DNA of 24,301 bases from CAZEDU01 sp964511185 (GTDB lineage: Bacteria; Myxococcota; Myxococcia; Myxococcales; Myxococcaceae): positions 1 through 24,301 of the forward strand of contig CAZEDU010000077.1 in NCBI GenBank assembly GCA_964511185.1. The letters run 5' to 3'. The position numbers and the translations under genes are program-made. Below are positions 1-7,207 of the stretch, one piece after another. Under the pieces are notes generated by a model, which was given only the letters and a program-made list of their open reading frames with translations, made no database searches and was not told the DNA's origin. How positions within the stretch are numbered: position 1 is the stretch's first letter; every line of letters begins with the position of its first letter.

Positions 1-138
1 GGCGATGATGTCGTTGCAGAGCTCAATGCACTCGTCGCAGATGTAGACGGTGGGGCCGGCGATCAGCTTGCGGACTTCGCGCTGAGACTTTCCGCAGAAC
101 GAACAGGAAAGATTGACGTGGTGCTCACCCTTCTTCAC
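1..138 (-). CDS. clpX: ClpX, ATP-dependent Clp protease unfoldase subunit (5' end only)
   Basis: Only the first 46 codons lie in the window; the gene continues past the left edge. The translation is the N-terminal zinc-binding domain of ClpX: a Cys-X2-Cys pair at residues 12 and 15 (context LSCSFCGKSQREV) and a second pair at 34 and 37 (context YICDECIELC). This domain dimerises and recruits adaptors and substrates. The missing part would hold the AAA+ module that feeds unfolded proteins to ClpP. I chose the GTG at 136-138 because a perfect AGGAGG (145-150 on the reverse strand) sits six bases upstream and the encoded N-terminus has the family's usual length. A second in-frame GTG at 157-159 has no comparable ribosome site. 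The upstream neighbour is an unknown gene rather than clpP, a common partner elsewhere. The 195-base leader is AT-richer than its surroundings and could hold the promoter, but I see no convincing -35/-10 pair. Confidence 0.95.
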   Translation of the reverse strand, partial: MKKGEHHVNLSCSFCGKSQREVRKLIAGPTVYICDECIELCNDIIA

Positions 139-333
139 GCGAGGCCTCCTGCTCCGCACTCACTTCGGCCGCTTGCACAAATGGTACTACAGCACCCCGA
201 ACCCCAAAATGAGAAGGCAAGAAGGGCGCACCTACACCAGTCGAAATATAGGTAGTGGTTCGTAACCAGGCCCGCCCTCTTCCGCAGCGGACGGTTTCCC
301 GGTGAACCAAAAGCGGGCTCGTCCCTCGAGGGG

Positions 334-948
334 CTAACCCTTCTGTTGCAGCAGGCCTTCCATGTCCTCGGCCAACGCCGCGGCGCGTTCAGCGATGGCC
401 TTCGGCACGTCTTTGCTGGCGCTTAGCTCGTGAGCGAGCTTTCGGGCGAGCCCAGCGAGGCGCCTCAAGCCGCTGCCCCGGGTGGCCCCTTCCGGAGCGG
501 GGAAACGCTCGACGAATTCGCGCTTGAGCTCGGAGGCGGGCCGCTCGGGGTTCCAGATCGAATCGCGGATGCTGCGGTACTCCGACGCGGACAGCTGGCC
601 GCGCTCTTCGGCGTTGGCGAGCACCTCGACGACCTCGAAGGCGGGCGCCTGCGTGGCGATGTCTTCGTTCGCGACCGCCTTCGGCTCGTGCTTGGCGAGG
701 AAGGAGAAGCTGCGCGTCAGCTTGAGCGCGGTCTGCTTGCGAATGTGCAGCTCCTTCCAGCAGTACTGCTCGAAGGACTCGAAGCCCCACGTTTGGAACA
801 AGCCCTCGTCGCGAACCTTCACGAGCAGCTTGCCCAAGTCCACCCAAGTCGACTTGAAGCGCCGCGCCGACTGGAGCACGGCGTGGCGGAAGGAACCGGG
901 TTCAATGGCGGACGGCGGGGCGGAGAGCGCTTCGGCGGTGGCGGTCAT
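334..948 (-). CDS. Conserved-looking cytoplasmic protein of unknown function, 204 aa
   Basis: I do not recognise this as a characterised gene. It is a soluble protein without a signal peptide or membrane segment, and its predicted content is almost entirely helical. Residues about 35-85 (from WVDLGKLLVKVRDEG to RKQTALKLTRSF) resemble the small helical regions seen in phage- and plasmid-type DUF3102-like proteins, where a 'which cell or element, which helix' segment precedes a helix-turn-helix. That is only a resemblance. The C-terminal part (about 145-204) is rich in Arg, Lys, Ala and Glu and could form a coiled coil or bind nucleic acid. It lies upstream of clpX in the same orientation, 195 bases away, and downstream of the GYF-domain gene by 79 bases. 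The ATG has no strong Shine-Dalgarno sequence. A short palindrome, CCCTCGAGGG, lies just after the stop (323-332). The amino-acid composition is much more natural than that of the overlapping antisense frames, which supports this strand. Confidence 0.75.
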   Translation of the reverse strand: MTATAEALSAPPSAIEPGSFRHAVLQSARRFKSTWVDLGKLLVKVRDEGLFQTWGFESFEQYCWKELHIRKQTALKLTRSFSFLAKHEPKAVANEDIATQAPAFEVVEVLANAEERGQLSASEYRSIRDSIWNPERPASELKREFVERFPAPEGATRGSGLRRLAGLARKLAHELSASKDVPKAIAERAAALAEDMEGLLQQKG

Positions 949-1027
949 CAGGCGCGCCGGTATGCCCCCGCTGCCCTGTGGGTTTCAACGTGGAAATGGT
1001 GTGGGAAACCTGGGGGGAACCGACGCG

Positions 1028-1936
1028 CTAGCCTTTGCCGATCTTGAACGAGAGGCTGATGGTGGCGCCGGCGTCCTGCGGGCGGAACGGCCACTTCTGC
1101 AGCTCGCGCAAGAAACACTGCGGCAGCGAGCCCGACTTGAACTGCGGGTGGTCCACCCAGACCTTCGAGACGCGGCCGTCGGCCCCGACCGCGAACTCGA
1201 TCGGAATCTTGGCGGAGAGCCCCGGCTGCCGCTTGGCCTCCTCCACCAGACACGGGAAGAGCGTCTTCTGCTTCGACGACACGACGCGCTGGATCGCCGC
1301 TTGGTCGACCTCGCCCATCTGCATGCCGTCCGGGTCCGCGCCGGGATCGGACATCTTGTTGTTGTTGGCCGGACGGCTGCGCGCCGACGCGAGCTGCGTG
1401 CGGTCGGGCTTGTCCGGGCGGGCCTCGCCCGAGCCCGAAGGGCGCGCGGGGCTGCCGGTTTGATACTCGAGGAGCTCCTCGGCGCTCTGGCGGCGCGCGA
1501 GCCCGATCTTCGGCGGCTCGACCGTGATGTCGGCGTAGGCGACCTCGTCGGGGTCCGTCCACGGCTTGTGAATGACCAGGTAGCGCACGCCCCACGCGAC
1601 GATGCCGGCGACGGCCACCGCGATGCCCGCCACGATGCCGATGCGGATGTTGCGCTTGAGCCGGCCCCTGGCCTCTTCGTTGCGCGCCTGCGCCTCGACG
1701 CGCAGCTTGGCCTCCGCCTTCGCCACGTGGACGCGGAAGAACTCGACCTCGGAGATCTTCTGAAAGCGGCCCGAGCCCAGGCGCGACACCTCGCTCTTGC
1801 CGTCGAGCTCGCCGGAGTAGAGCCGTTCGATCACCTGCGCGGCGGGCACCGGGCCCAACACCAACTCTGCCTGTCGGAACAGCCACAGGTCGCCCGAGGT
1901 ACCAAGGTCGACCCCTAGGTTCTTGCTCGGGCCCAT
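1028..1936 (-). CDS. GYF_2-domain / TonB-C-like (AgmX/PglI-type) single-pass membrane protein
   Basis: This 302-residue protein has three parts. Residues about 16-64 form a GYF_2-like module (DLWLFRQAELVLGPVPAAQV, then a segment around SEVSRLGSGRFQKI), usually a peptide-binding or signalling domain at the cytoplasmic N-terminus of bacterial membrane proteins. Residues about 98-122 are one strongly hydrophobic helix preceded by basic residues. Residues about 205-300 resemble the TonB-like C-terminal domain of AgmX/PglI proteins, linked in Myxococcus to gliding motility; features are FPCLVEEAKRQPG, an IPIEFAVGADGRVSKV strand pair and QKWPFRPQ. The linker is Pro, Ser and Arg rich. By family logic the C-terminal domain faces the periplasm. 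The frame stays open much further upstream, but that extension is antisense to truA and is rejected. The ATG at 1934-1936 immediately abuts the first possible truA codon and has no Shine-Dalgarno sequence, so the mRNA may be nearly leaderless. Confidence 0.82.
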   Translation of the reverse strand: MGPSKNLGVDLGTSGDLWLFRQAELVLGPVPAAQVIERLYSGELDGKSEVSRLGSGRFQKISEVEFFRVHVAKAEAKLRVEAQARNEEARGRLKRNIRIGIVAGIAVAVAGIVAWGVRYLVIHKPWTDPDEVAYADITVEPPKIGLARRQSAEELLEYQTGSPARPSGSGEARPDKPDRTQLASARSRPANNNKMSDPGADPDGMQMGEVDQAAIQRVVSSKQKTLFPCLVEEAKRQPGLSAKIPIEFAVGADGRVSKVWVDHPQFKSGSLPQCFLRELQKWPFRPQDAGATISLSFKIGKG

Positions 1937-2836
1937 GTGCGCGGCTGTATTGTACCGGTGCTGCGAGACCTCGCAAACGCCCGTCGCACCAGGCCCGATG
2001 CTCCCCGCGGGCCTGTCGTCGCGTGGCTGTGGTACCGCGGCACCGCCTTCGCCGGATACCAGCGGCAGCCTGGCCGGCGCACCGTCCAGCAGACGTTCGA
2101 AGAGGCGCTCGCGCGCATCGGCTTCCCCGTCGCCACGGTGGCCGCGAGCCGCACCGACCGCGGGGTGCACGCGCGCATGCAGATCTGCGCGTTCCGGGCT
2201 CCGCTCGAGCTGGACGTGGCGGCGCTCGCGGCGGATCTCCGACGCGCGCTGCCCGAAGACCTGGGCTTGTGCGCGCTCGAGCGCCCGCCTCGGAGGTTTC
2301 ACCCCCAATTCCAGGCGACCGGGAAGGAGTACCGGTATCGGCTCTGGCTGTCGGCCGAGCCGGTGCCAGAAGCCTGGCAGGGCTTCGCCTGGTCGACGCG
2401 GCAGGAGCCTCGGCTGGAAGGGCGCGCGGTCGACCCGGACGTGCTCGCGCGCGTGCTGCGCTCGTATGAGGGCGAGCACGACTTCGGCGCGTTCCACGAG
2501 AGCTCGAGCAAGCGCGGGGCGCGCCGCATCGAAGCGGCGCGGCTGGTGTCGCTCGAGGGCGGCCTGTACGAGGCGCGCTTGGTGGGGAACCGCTTCGCCC
2601 GCTACCAAGTCCGCTATTTGGTGGGATCGGCGGTCGCCGCCGCCGCGGGGATCTTGAGCGAGCAGGCCGTCGACGCAGCGCTCGTCCATCAAGTCGCCAT
2701 GCGCGGGCTCAAGGCCCCGGCGCATGGGTTGGTGCTCTGGCAAGTGCGCTACGACCCGAAGGTCGATCCGTTCGATGAACAGGAGCGCGCGGCCTGTGTC
2801 GGCGTGCCGAGCGCGCCCCCGTTCTCGAGCGGCTGA
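1937..2836 (+). CDS. truA: tRNA pseudouridine(38-40) synthase TruA
   Basis: TruA isomerises uridines 38-40 of the anticodon stem-loop in many tRNAs to pseudouridine. The protein (299 codons from the first GTG) carries the family's N-terminal signature GTAFAGYQRQPGRRTVQ, the catalytic motif ASRTDRGVHAR with the nucleophilic Asp at residue 74, and the later KEYRYRLW and HDFGAFH segments. The C-terminal part follows the same family. The start is uncertain: GTG at 1937 gives about 24 residues before the conserved fold, whereas GTG at 1958 removes seven of them; neither has a clear Shine-Dalgarno sequence. The gene is divergent from the GYF-domain gene with no spacer and convergent with the small ribbon-helix-helix gene. 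It appears to be transcribed alone. Confidence 0.95.
   Translation: MRGCIVPVLRDLANARRTRPDAPRGPVVAWLWYRGTAFAGYQRQPGRRTVQQTFEEALARIGFPVATVAASRTDRGVHARMQICAFRAPLELDVAALAADLRRALPEDLGLCALERPPRRFHPQFQATGKEYRYRLWLSAEPVPEAWQGFAWSTRQEPRLEGRAVDPDVLARVLRSYEGEHDFGAFHESSSKRGARRIEAARLVSLEGGLYEARLVGNRFARYQVRYLVGSAVAAAAGILSEQAVDAALVHQVAMRGLKAPAHGLVLWQVRYDPKVDPFDEQERAACVGVPSAPPFSSG
1949..1976 (-). promoter_or_regulatory. Possible sigma-70-like promoter for the GYF-domain gene
   Basis: Reading the minus strand there is TTGCGA (1971-1976), a 16-base spacer and TACAAT (1949-1954). The -10 element matches consensus at five of six positions and the -35 at four of six. Transcription would begin about six bases before the ATG at 1936, which fits the missing ribosome site. 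The element lies inside the 5' end of the divergent truA frame if truA starts at 1937. This is a pattern match only. Confidence 0.35.
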
Positions 2837-2846
2837 TCCGGATCAG
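2833..2846. repeat. 14-bp perfect palindrome between convergent truA and RHH gene ends
   Basis: CTGATCCGGATCAG reads the same on both strands. It contains the truA stop codon (2834-2836) and the stop of the convergent small gene (2843-2845). It has no loop and no T-run, so a classic intrinsic terminator is doubtful; it could be a protein-binding site or chance. Confidence 0.5.
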
Positions 2847-3007
2847 TCGACCAGGCGATCTTCGTACTTGTCGATGAGGTCGGTGATCGCTTCGCGCAGG
2901 TACTCGCTCTGACGAATGCGCGTCTCGCGAGACAGATCCTTCAGCGCGTCGAGCTTCTCTCGGTTCAACCGGAACACCACCGACGTGAGGCGTGGACTGC
3001 CGTTCAT
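2843..3007 (-). CDS. Small ribbon-helix-helix (CopG/Arc-type) DNA-binding protein, 54 aa
   Basis: The translation starts MNGSPRLTSVVFRLNREKLD and continues with RETRIRQSEYLREAITDLIDKYE. This is the ribbon-helix-helix layout: a short beta strand with alternating residues (TSVVFRLN), then a helix (KLDALKDLSRET), a turn, and a second helix starting RQSEYLREAI. Such proteins form dimers that contact the DNA major groove through the paired strands, and many are autoregulators or antitoxins. No toxin gene is adjacent: downstream is convergent truA and upstream (61 bases) is a small outer-membrane-type gene. The ATG is preceded by an excellent GGAGGAGG (reverse strand of 3012-3019), which makes this a confident call despite its small size. 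Its targets cannot be read from the sequence. Confidence 0.85.
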   Translation of the reverse strand: MNGSPRLTSVVFRLNREKLDALKDLSRETRIRQSEYLREAITDLIDKYEDRLVD

Positions 3008-3068
3008 GTGCCCTCCTCCCACAGAGGCACACAGCGTCTCATGCTCGAAAGCACCGTCAAAAAATCGG

Positions 3069-3562
3069 TCACTCGAGCAGGTACGAGCGCAGCTGCAGGC
3101 CGATCAGCGCGTCGACGTCGATCCGGAAGGCGTTGCCGTAGCCGAGCTGCGCGGCCGCGGAGGCGAACACCCCGAGGATCGAGGTGAGCTCGTACTGCAC
3201 GCCGAAGCCAATGCGCGGGCCCAGCCCCCAGGTCGGCCGCGCGAAGGCGATCAGATCCAGATCGAAGAAGGTCTTCCACCGGTCCATGCCGAAGTACGCG
3301 CGGTAGCCGGCGATCGCGGCCAGGTCGAGCGTGGGCGTCGCCAAGAGCGAGCGCCCCATCAGCTTGATCTCGTCGCCATCGTGATCGACCGCGAACGTGA
3401 CCCCGGCGAGGATCGGGAGCGCGNNNNNNNNNNNNNNNNNNNNNNNNCTCCCGCGAGGAGCAGCCCCACGGCGCCGCGGTGGTCGTAGCGCTCATCCGCC
3501 CAGGCCGGGCCGACGAGGAGCAGGCCGGCGACGACGATGCCGGCGGCCGTGCTTCGAGCCAT
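3069..3562 (-). CDS. Small secreted, probable outer-membrane beta-barrel protein, interrupted by an assembly gap
   Basis: I do not recognise a named family. The N-terminal piece (3448-3562) encodes a clear signal peptide, with Ala/Val/Leu-rich residues about 5-20 and a probable cleavage after GPAWA. After the gap, 117 residues follow with alternating hydrophobic, Gly and aromatic residues (LIAFARPTWGLGPRIGFGVQ, then an ELTSILGVFASAAAQLGYG strand pair), as in a small outer-membrane barrel. The protein ends in LRSYLLE, not in the terminal aromatic typical of BAM substrates. The two halves are in different frames relative to the 24 Ns; restoring one frame needs a true gap length that leaves remainder one on division by three. 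The ATG directly follows the TGA of the upstream MYXO-CTERM gene with no base between, so the two are probably translationally coupled. Confidence 0.65.
3424..3447. other. Assembly gap (24 N)
   Basis: A run of 24 undetermined bases inside the small outer-membrane-type gene. The flanking halves are out of frame with each other at this gap length, so the number of Ns is not the true distance. Confidence 0.99.
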
Positions 3563-6172
3563 TCAGCGTCGCCGGCGGAGCAGCGCCGCCAGGGCCGCGA
3601 TCACCCACAAGGAGGACGCGCCACCACCGACGCTCGCGCAGCCGACTTCACCATCGGCCGGCGCGGCGATCGCGGTGGGGAGCGCGGCCGCTTCATCCGA
3701 GGTCAGAGCGTACGAGACCTCGGCCACGTTGCCGGCGAGGTCCTGAACCCGAACCGCCACCCCACCCTGCGCCTCGACGGCCGAGAGCTCGATCGGACGA
3801 AGCGCGCCGTAGCCCGACCACGCGCCCTGCCCGACGCGGTACGCGTAGCGGAGCGACTCGGAGGCGGTGACCACGTCGTGCGCGACCACCGCCAGGCGGT
3901 TCTCGGCGCGGTTCGGCTGGAGCGACACGCGCGGCGCTTCCCAGTCGAGCGGGAAGGTGACCGCCGTCGGCGCCGAGATCGCCTCTGGCGCGCTGGCCGG
4001 GCGCGCGCGCACCTCGATGCGGTGGGTGCCTTGCAGCAGGAAGGCCGGATGCGAAATCTCGAGCAGCCCGTCCGCCCGGGCGCTCTCGAACGCGCTCCAC
4101 AGGCCGCCGTCGATTCGGTACGCGACCTCGAGGGGCCCCTTCGCGCCCGGCGACTCGACGCGCAGCACCGCCGTCGGCCAGCGCGGATCATCGAGCGACG
4201 TCATCTGCTCGGGCGGCGGGACGACCGCGCTCTGCAGCGACGCGAAGACCGGCGCGCCCGCCGTCGAGCAGGCCGTGTTCGCCGGCACCAGCGAGGCGTA
4301 GAGCCCCAGGTGGTTGTAGTCGGGCGTTCCCGAGATCGCGCCCAGCCCCTTGGCCTCATAGACCTTGAGCTTGAAGCCCCCGACCTCCGGCAACACGAAC
4401 GGCGCCAGCGCGCTGGCCAGGAAGCTGTCCGCCGTCGTGAGGATGGTCGGGATGAGCCCCGCGACCGCCTGGGTGTCTTCGTCGGCGAGGATCTCCGCGT
4501 TCTCCACGCGGATGTTGGTGACGATGTTCTTCAGCTCACCGATGGCCGGCTGGACCTTGCCGCAGCCTTCGAACACCAACGAGAGCGGCAGCGCCACGTC
4601 GGCGGTGAGCGACATCAAGCGCACGTACCGATCGTCGATCAGCGCGTAGATGTCGAACGTCAGCTCCGGCATGTTCAGGTGCAGGAGCGGCTCGATGGGG
4701 CGCTTGGTTTGCGGGTCGAACGTGCCCTTGCCCACGCGCGCGACCGGCGGCTTGCCCGGGCGCAGCGCCACGAGCATCGGCGCATCCTTCCCGTCGCGCT
4801 TGGCGAGCTTGCCGAGCGACGGCAGGAACGTGCCGAACAGCCCCGTGTTCAAGTAGCCGATCTGGGTGCCCGTGATGTTCGCGCACAGCGCGCCCGACTG
4901 CTGAGCGTGGTGCAGCGCCGAGCTCAGGAACGGCTGCGAGATGCTCAAGGCCACGTGGTACTGCGTGCCCGGCGTGACCTCGCCGTCGAAGTTCGGGGCC
5001 GGCACCGCCGTCAGCGCGGGCGCCGGCGCGGGCGTCACGCACTCGGCGACCGTCGGCGCTTGCAGGCCGCCGCGCATGCCCAGGTTGATGCCCTGATCGA
5101 TGCTGAAGTTGCCGCCCGCCCCCATCGACAGGTCGAGGAGCGCCGTCTCGGGCACGCCGAAGCTGCTCAAGAACGCCGCCGGGGCGAGCCGCCCTTCGAC
5201 GCCCAGCAGCCGCGGCACGCACTTGTTGGTGCCGGTGTCCATGCAGAGGCCGTCCGTGCAGGTGCTCTGCGCGCCGGCGCCCGAAGGACACGGCGGCTGC
5301 CCCTGCCCGCAGGTCTGGCAGGACTGCTTGGCGATGGCGTCCTTCATCGACTTCTCGATGGTGGGCGCCATGGTCTGCAGCAACAGCTCCTTCACGAAGC
5401 CGACGTTGGCGACCGTGCAATAGCCGCCGCCGCAGGTGTTCTCGCCGGCGATGGCGATGTCGTCGGGGTCGAGGCAGTGGGGCCTGGCGGGCGCGCCGCT
5501 GCTGCCGCAGATCTGCGTGCCCTGCAGCGAGGTGAGCTCGAAGGCCAGCAGCTGATCCCACCGCGAGGCGATGGTGAACTTCGCCGCCGCCCGAATGCCG
5601 TTGACGAGGGCCCCCGCGCCGCCGCCGCGGGCCGAGCTGAAGTTCACGCTGCACTTGAGCGGCGAGAGGAAGACGCACGCGCCGTGCGAGCGATCCGCGG
5701 TGTCGAAAAAGATGTGGCCGGTCTCGATCGACAAGCTCATCGCCAGCTCGAGCGCGTCGGGCGAGCGCGGGGTGAGCTGCACCGAGTTGATCTTCACCTG
5801 CACGTTGGCCGGCACGTCGCCGGCGCACTTGCCGTCCATGCGGCCGCACGACTCCTCGGTGCAGTTGGCCGCGCCTTGGTCCGCGAGCACGATGTTGCCC
5901 AGCACCTGCACGTTCATGGGCGCGCAGGCCACCGGCACCTGCAGCACGCCGCCCGGCGCGAAGCTCTCGAGCAGCGGCTGGACGTTCTGGTTCAGGTACG
6001 TGATGCCGTTGGGCGAGATGCGGACCGCGACGGCCGAGTTGGTCTTCGGACCGCTGTACCGACCGTTGTTCGGGAACGGCTGCATGCCGCCGCAGCCCTG
6101 GCTTCCGCCGGCGCAGGAGAGGCCCAAAGCGAGCACGCCAACGAGCGCGTGGTGGGGTGACAGTCGGGGCAT
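3563..6172 (-). CDS. Large secreted protein with MYXO-CTERM-like C-terminal sorting signal
   Basis: This 869-residue protein starts with a signal sequence (about 1-19, ending LGLSC, a marginal lipobox). The body (about 45-600) alternates long amphipathic strands and helices, with a Cys-rich insert around 285-325 (pattern CQTCGQGQPPC ... STCTDGLC), which suggests a disulfide-stabilised exported domain. I do not recognise the fold; a lipid-binding TULIP-like fold is one speculative possibility. Residues about 660-820 look like two Ig-like or OmpL47-like beta modules (AYRIDGGLWSAFESA, AYRVGQGAWSGYGA). The last 26 residues are a textbook tripartite tail: Gly-Cys at 844-845, a hydrophobic stretch SSLWVIAALAALL, and a final RRRR. 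In Myxococcota this MYXO-CTERM type of tail is processed by myxosortase for surface attachment. The ATG has a GGAGG ribosome site at good spacing. It heads a two-gene unit with the small barrel gene. Confidence 0.8.
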   Translation of the reverse strand: MPRLSPHHALVGVLALGLSCAGGSQGCGGMQPFPNNGRYSGPKTNSAVAVRISPNGITYLNQNVQPLLESFAPGGVLQVPVACAPMNVQVLGNIVLADQGAANCTEESCGRMDGKCAGDVPANVQVKINSVQLTPRSPDALELAMSLSIETGHIFFDTADRSHGACVFLSPLKCSVNFSSARGGGAGALVNGIRAAAKFTIASRWDQLLAFELTSLQGTQICGSSGAPARPHCLDPDDIAIAGENTCGGGYCTVANVGFVKELLLQTMAPTIEKSMKDAIAKQSCQTCGQGQPPCPSGAGAQSTCTDGLCMDTGTNKCVPRLLGVEGRLAPAAFLSSFGVPETALLDLSMGAGGNFSIDQGINLGMRGGLQAPTVAECVTPAPAPALTAVPAPNFDGEVTPGTQYHVALSISQPFLSSALHHAQQSGALCANITGTQIGYLNTGLFGTFLPSLGKLAKRDGKDAPMLVALRPGKPPVARVGKGTFDPQTKRPIEPLLHLNMPELTFDIYALIDDRYVRLMSLTADVALPLSLVFEGCGKVQPAIGELKNIVTNIRVENAEILADEDTQAVAGLIPTILTTADSFLASALAPFVLPEVGGFKLKVYEAKGLGAISGTPDYNHLGLYASLVPANTACSTAGAPVFASLQSAVVPPPEQMTSLDDPRWPTAVLRVESPGAKGPLEVAYRIDGGLWSAFESARADGLLEISHPAFLLQGTHRIEVRARPASAPEAISAPTAVTFPLDWEAPRVSLQPNRAENRLAVVAHDVVTASESLRYAYRVGQGAWSGYGALRPIELSAVEAQGGVAVRVQDLAGNVAEVSYALTSDEAAALPTAIAAPADGEVGCASVGGGASSLWVIAALAALLRRRR

Positions 6173-6217
6173 GGGAAAGCGGCCTCCTGCGGCCTTTGTC
6201 GGTGAGGGTGCGACCGG

Positions 6218-6247
6218 ATACTACGGTTGTCGCCCCTCTGGAAACAA
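6218..6247 (-). promoter_or_regulatory. Possible promoter of the MYXO-CTERM gene, with a repeated GGTTGTCG
   Basis: On the minus strand TTGTTT (6242-6247) is followed after 18 bases by TAGTAT (6218-6223), about 45 bases before the ATG. The octamer GGTTGTCG occurs twice in direct orientation on the plus strand, at 6225-6232 and 6249-6256, 24 bases start to start. One copy lies in the spacer and the other just upstream of the -35. Such placing is typical of a regulator site, but two copies of an octamer could be chance. Confidence 0.4.
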
Positions 6248-6305
6248 AGGTTGTCGGCGTCGCCGTGAAGCGCTGCGTCAGAGTCCTGACGTGGGCCTTG
6301 GACCG

Positions 6306-7202
6306 CTATCGCAGGACAGGAAGCGGGTGGCTGTCGGGCGGCTTGCCGTCGGACGGCTGCGCGATGCCGGCGGCCTCGTTCATGCGGCCCGATCGGAAGG
6401 GCTCGAGATCGAGCGCCACGAAGGCGAACCCCCGGTTGCGCAGGGCGCGGTTGACGGCGGCGCGCAGCTCCGGGTCGGAGAAGCGCGCGTACTCTTCGCC
6501 CGCGACCTCGAGGCGGGCGATGTCGCCGTGGTAGCGCACGCGGAACTGGCGAAGGCCCAGGGCGCGGAGATCGCCCTCGGCGGTGCCGATCTGGGTGAGC
6601 CGCTCCTGGGTGACCGAGGTGCCGTACGGGATGCGCGACGCCAGGCAGGCCATCTGCGGCTTGTCCCACGTCGGGAGGCCGAACCGATGAGACCAAGCGC
6701 GAATCTCGTTCTTGGTGAGCCCCGCCTCGGCGAGCGGTGAGCGCACCTGATGCTCGCGCGCCGCCTGGTGGCCCGGCCGGTGATCCTTCTTGTCGTCGGC
6801 GTTGAAGCCGTCGAGCACCGCGCCGAGGCTCAGCTCGACGCGCTTCTGCTCGCACAGCGTGTAGAGCTCGGTCTTGCAGTAGTAGCAGCGGTTGGTCGGG
6901 TTCGAGGCGTAGCGCGGATCCGACAGCTCGTTGGAGCTGGTCTCCACGTGCCGCGCGCCGATGCGTTGAGCGAGCTCGCGCGCTTCCTTCGCTTCGTCGG
7001 GCGCGACCGAGGCGGAGATCGCCGTCAGCGCCACCGCGCGATCGCCGAGCACCTCACGCGCGACGTGCAAGACGAAGGTCGAGTCGACCCCGCCCGAAAA
7101 AGCAACGAGCGCCGATTCGAGGGTTCGAATCGACGCCCGCATCGCGTCCAACTTGCCGCTCGACTGCTGACAGAGCGCTTCGATCTGTGAAGGAGGAAGC
7201 AT
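6306..7202 (-). CDS. larE: LarE-type ATP-dependent sacrificial sulfur transferase
   Basis: LarE adenylates the carboxylated pyridinium precursor of the nickel-pincer nucleotide cofactor and donates sulfur to it, in the best-studied enzymes from its own cysteine. The 298-residue protein has the PP-loop SGGVDST (36-42), the conserved NRCYYCK motif (Cys 106 and 109), and KPQMACLASRIPYG with Cys 186 at the position of the sacrificial cysteine of Lactobacillus plantarum LarE. Only one cysteine lies in that motif, so a cysteine-sacrificing rather than an iron-sulfur-dependent mechanism is inferred. The start at 7202 gives a normal-length lead-in to the PP-loop; Met 21 is an alternative. There is no Shine-Dalgarno sequence; instead a perfect hairpin sits just upstream. 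It follows the APS kinase gene by 26 bases and probably shares its transcript. The larB and larC partners are not in this window, so the cofactor role is by family only. Confidence 0.9.
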   Translation of the reverse strand: MLPPSQIEALCQQSSGKLDAMRASIRTLESALVAFSGGVDSTFVLHVAREVLGDRAVALTAISASVAPDEAKEARELAQRIGARHVETSSNELSDPRYASNPTNRCYYCKTELYTLCEQKRVELSLGAVLDGFNADDKKDHRPGHQAAREHQVRSPLAEAGLTKNEIRAWSHRFGLPTWDKPQMACLASRIPYGTSVTQERLTQIGTAEGDLRALGLRQFRVRYHGDIARLEVAGEEYARFSDPELRAAVNRALRNRGFAFVALDLEPFRSGRMNEAAGIAQPSDGKPPDSHPLPVLR

Positions 7203-7207
7203 GAAGC

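Noticed and set aside
139..333. Promoter for clpX in the 195-base leader (for example the TATATT-like segment near 230)
   Set aside because: No -35 at a reasonable distance; too weak to list.
482..1918. 478-residue plus-strand frame over the GYF gene and the unknown gene
   Set aside because: No start signal, shadow composition, no recognisable motif.
1937..2743. N-terminal extension of the GYF-domain frame across truA
   Set aside because: It is antisense to the conserved truA sequence and has no domain; the ATG at 1936 gives the complete GYF-like start.
2843..3007. Ribbon-helix-helix gene as part of a toxin-antitoxin pair
   Set aside because: Neither neighbour looks like a toxin: truA is convergent and the barrel gene is a secreted protein.
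3479..6160. 893-residue open frame on the plus strand, antisense to the MYXO-CTERM gene
   Set aside because: Its translation is dominated by Arg, Ala, Gly and Val repeats, the usual shadow of a GC-rich gene. The minus frame has a signal peptide, a Cys pattern and a sorting tail.
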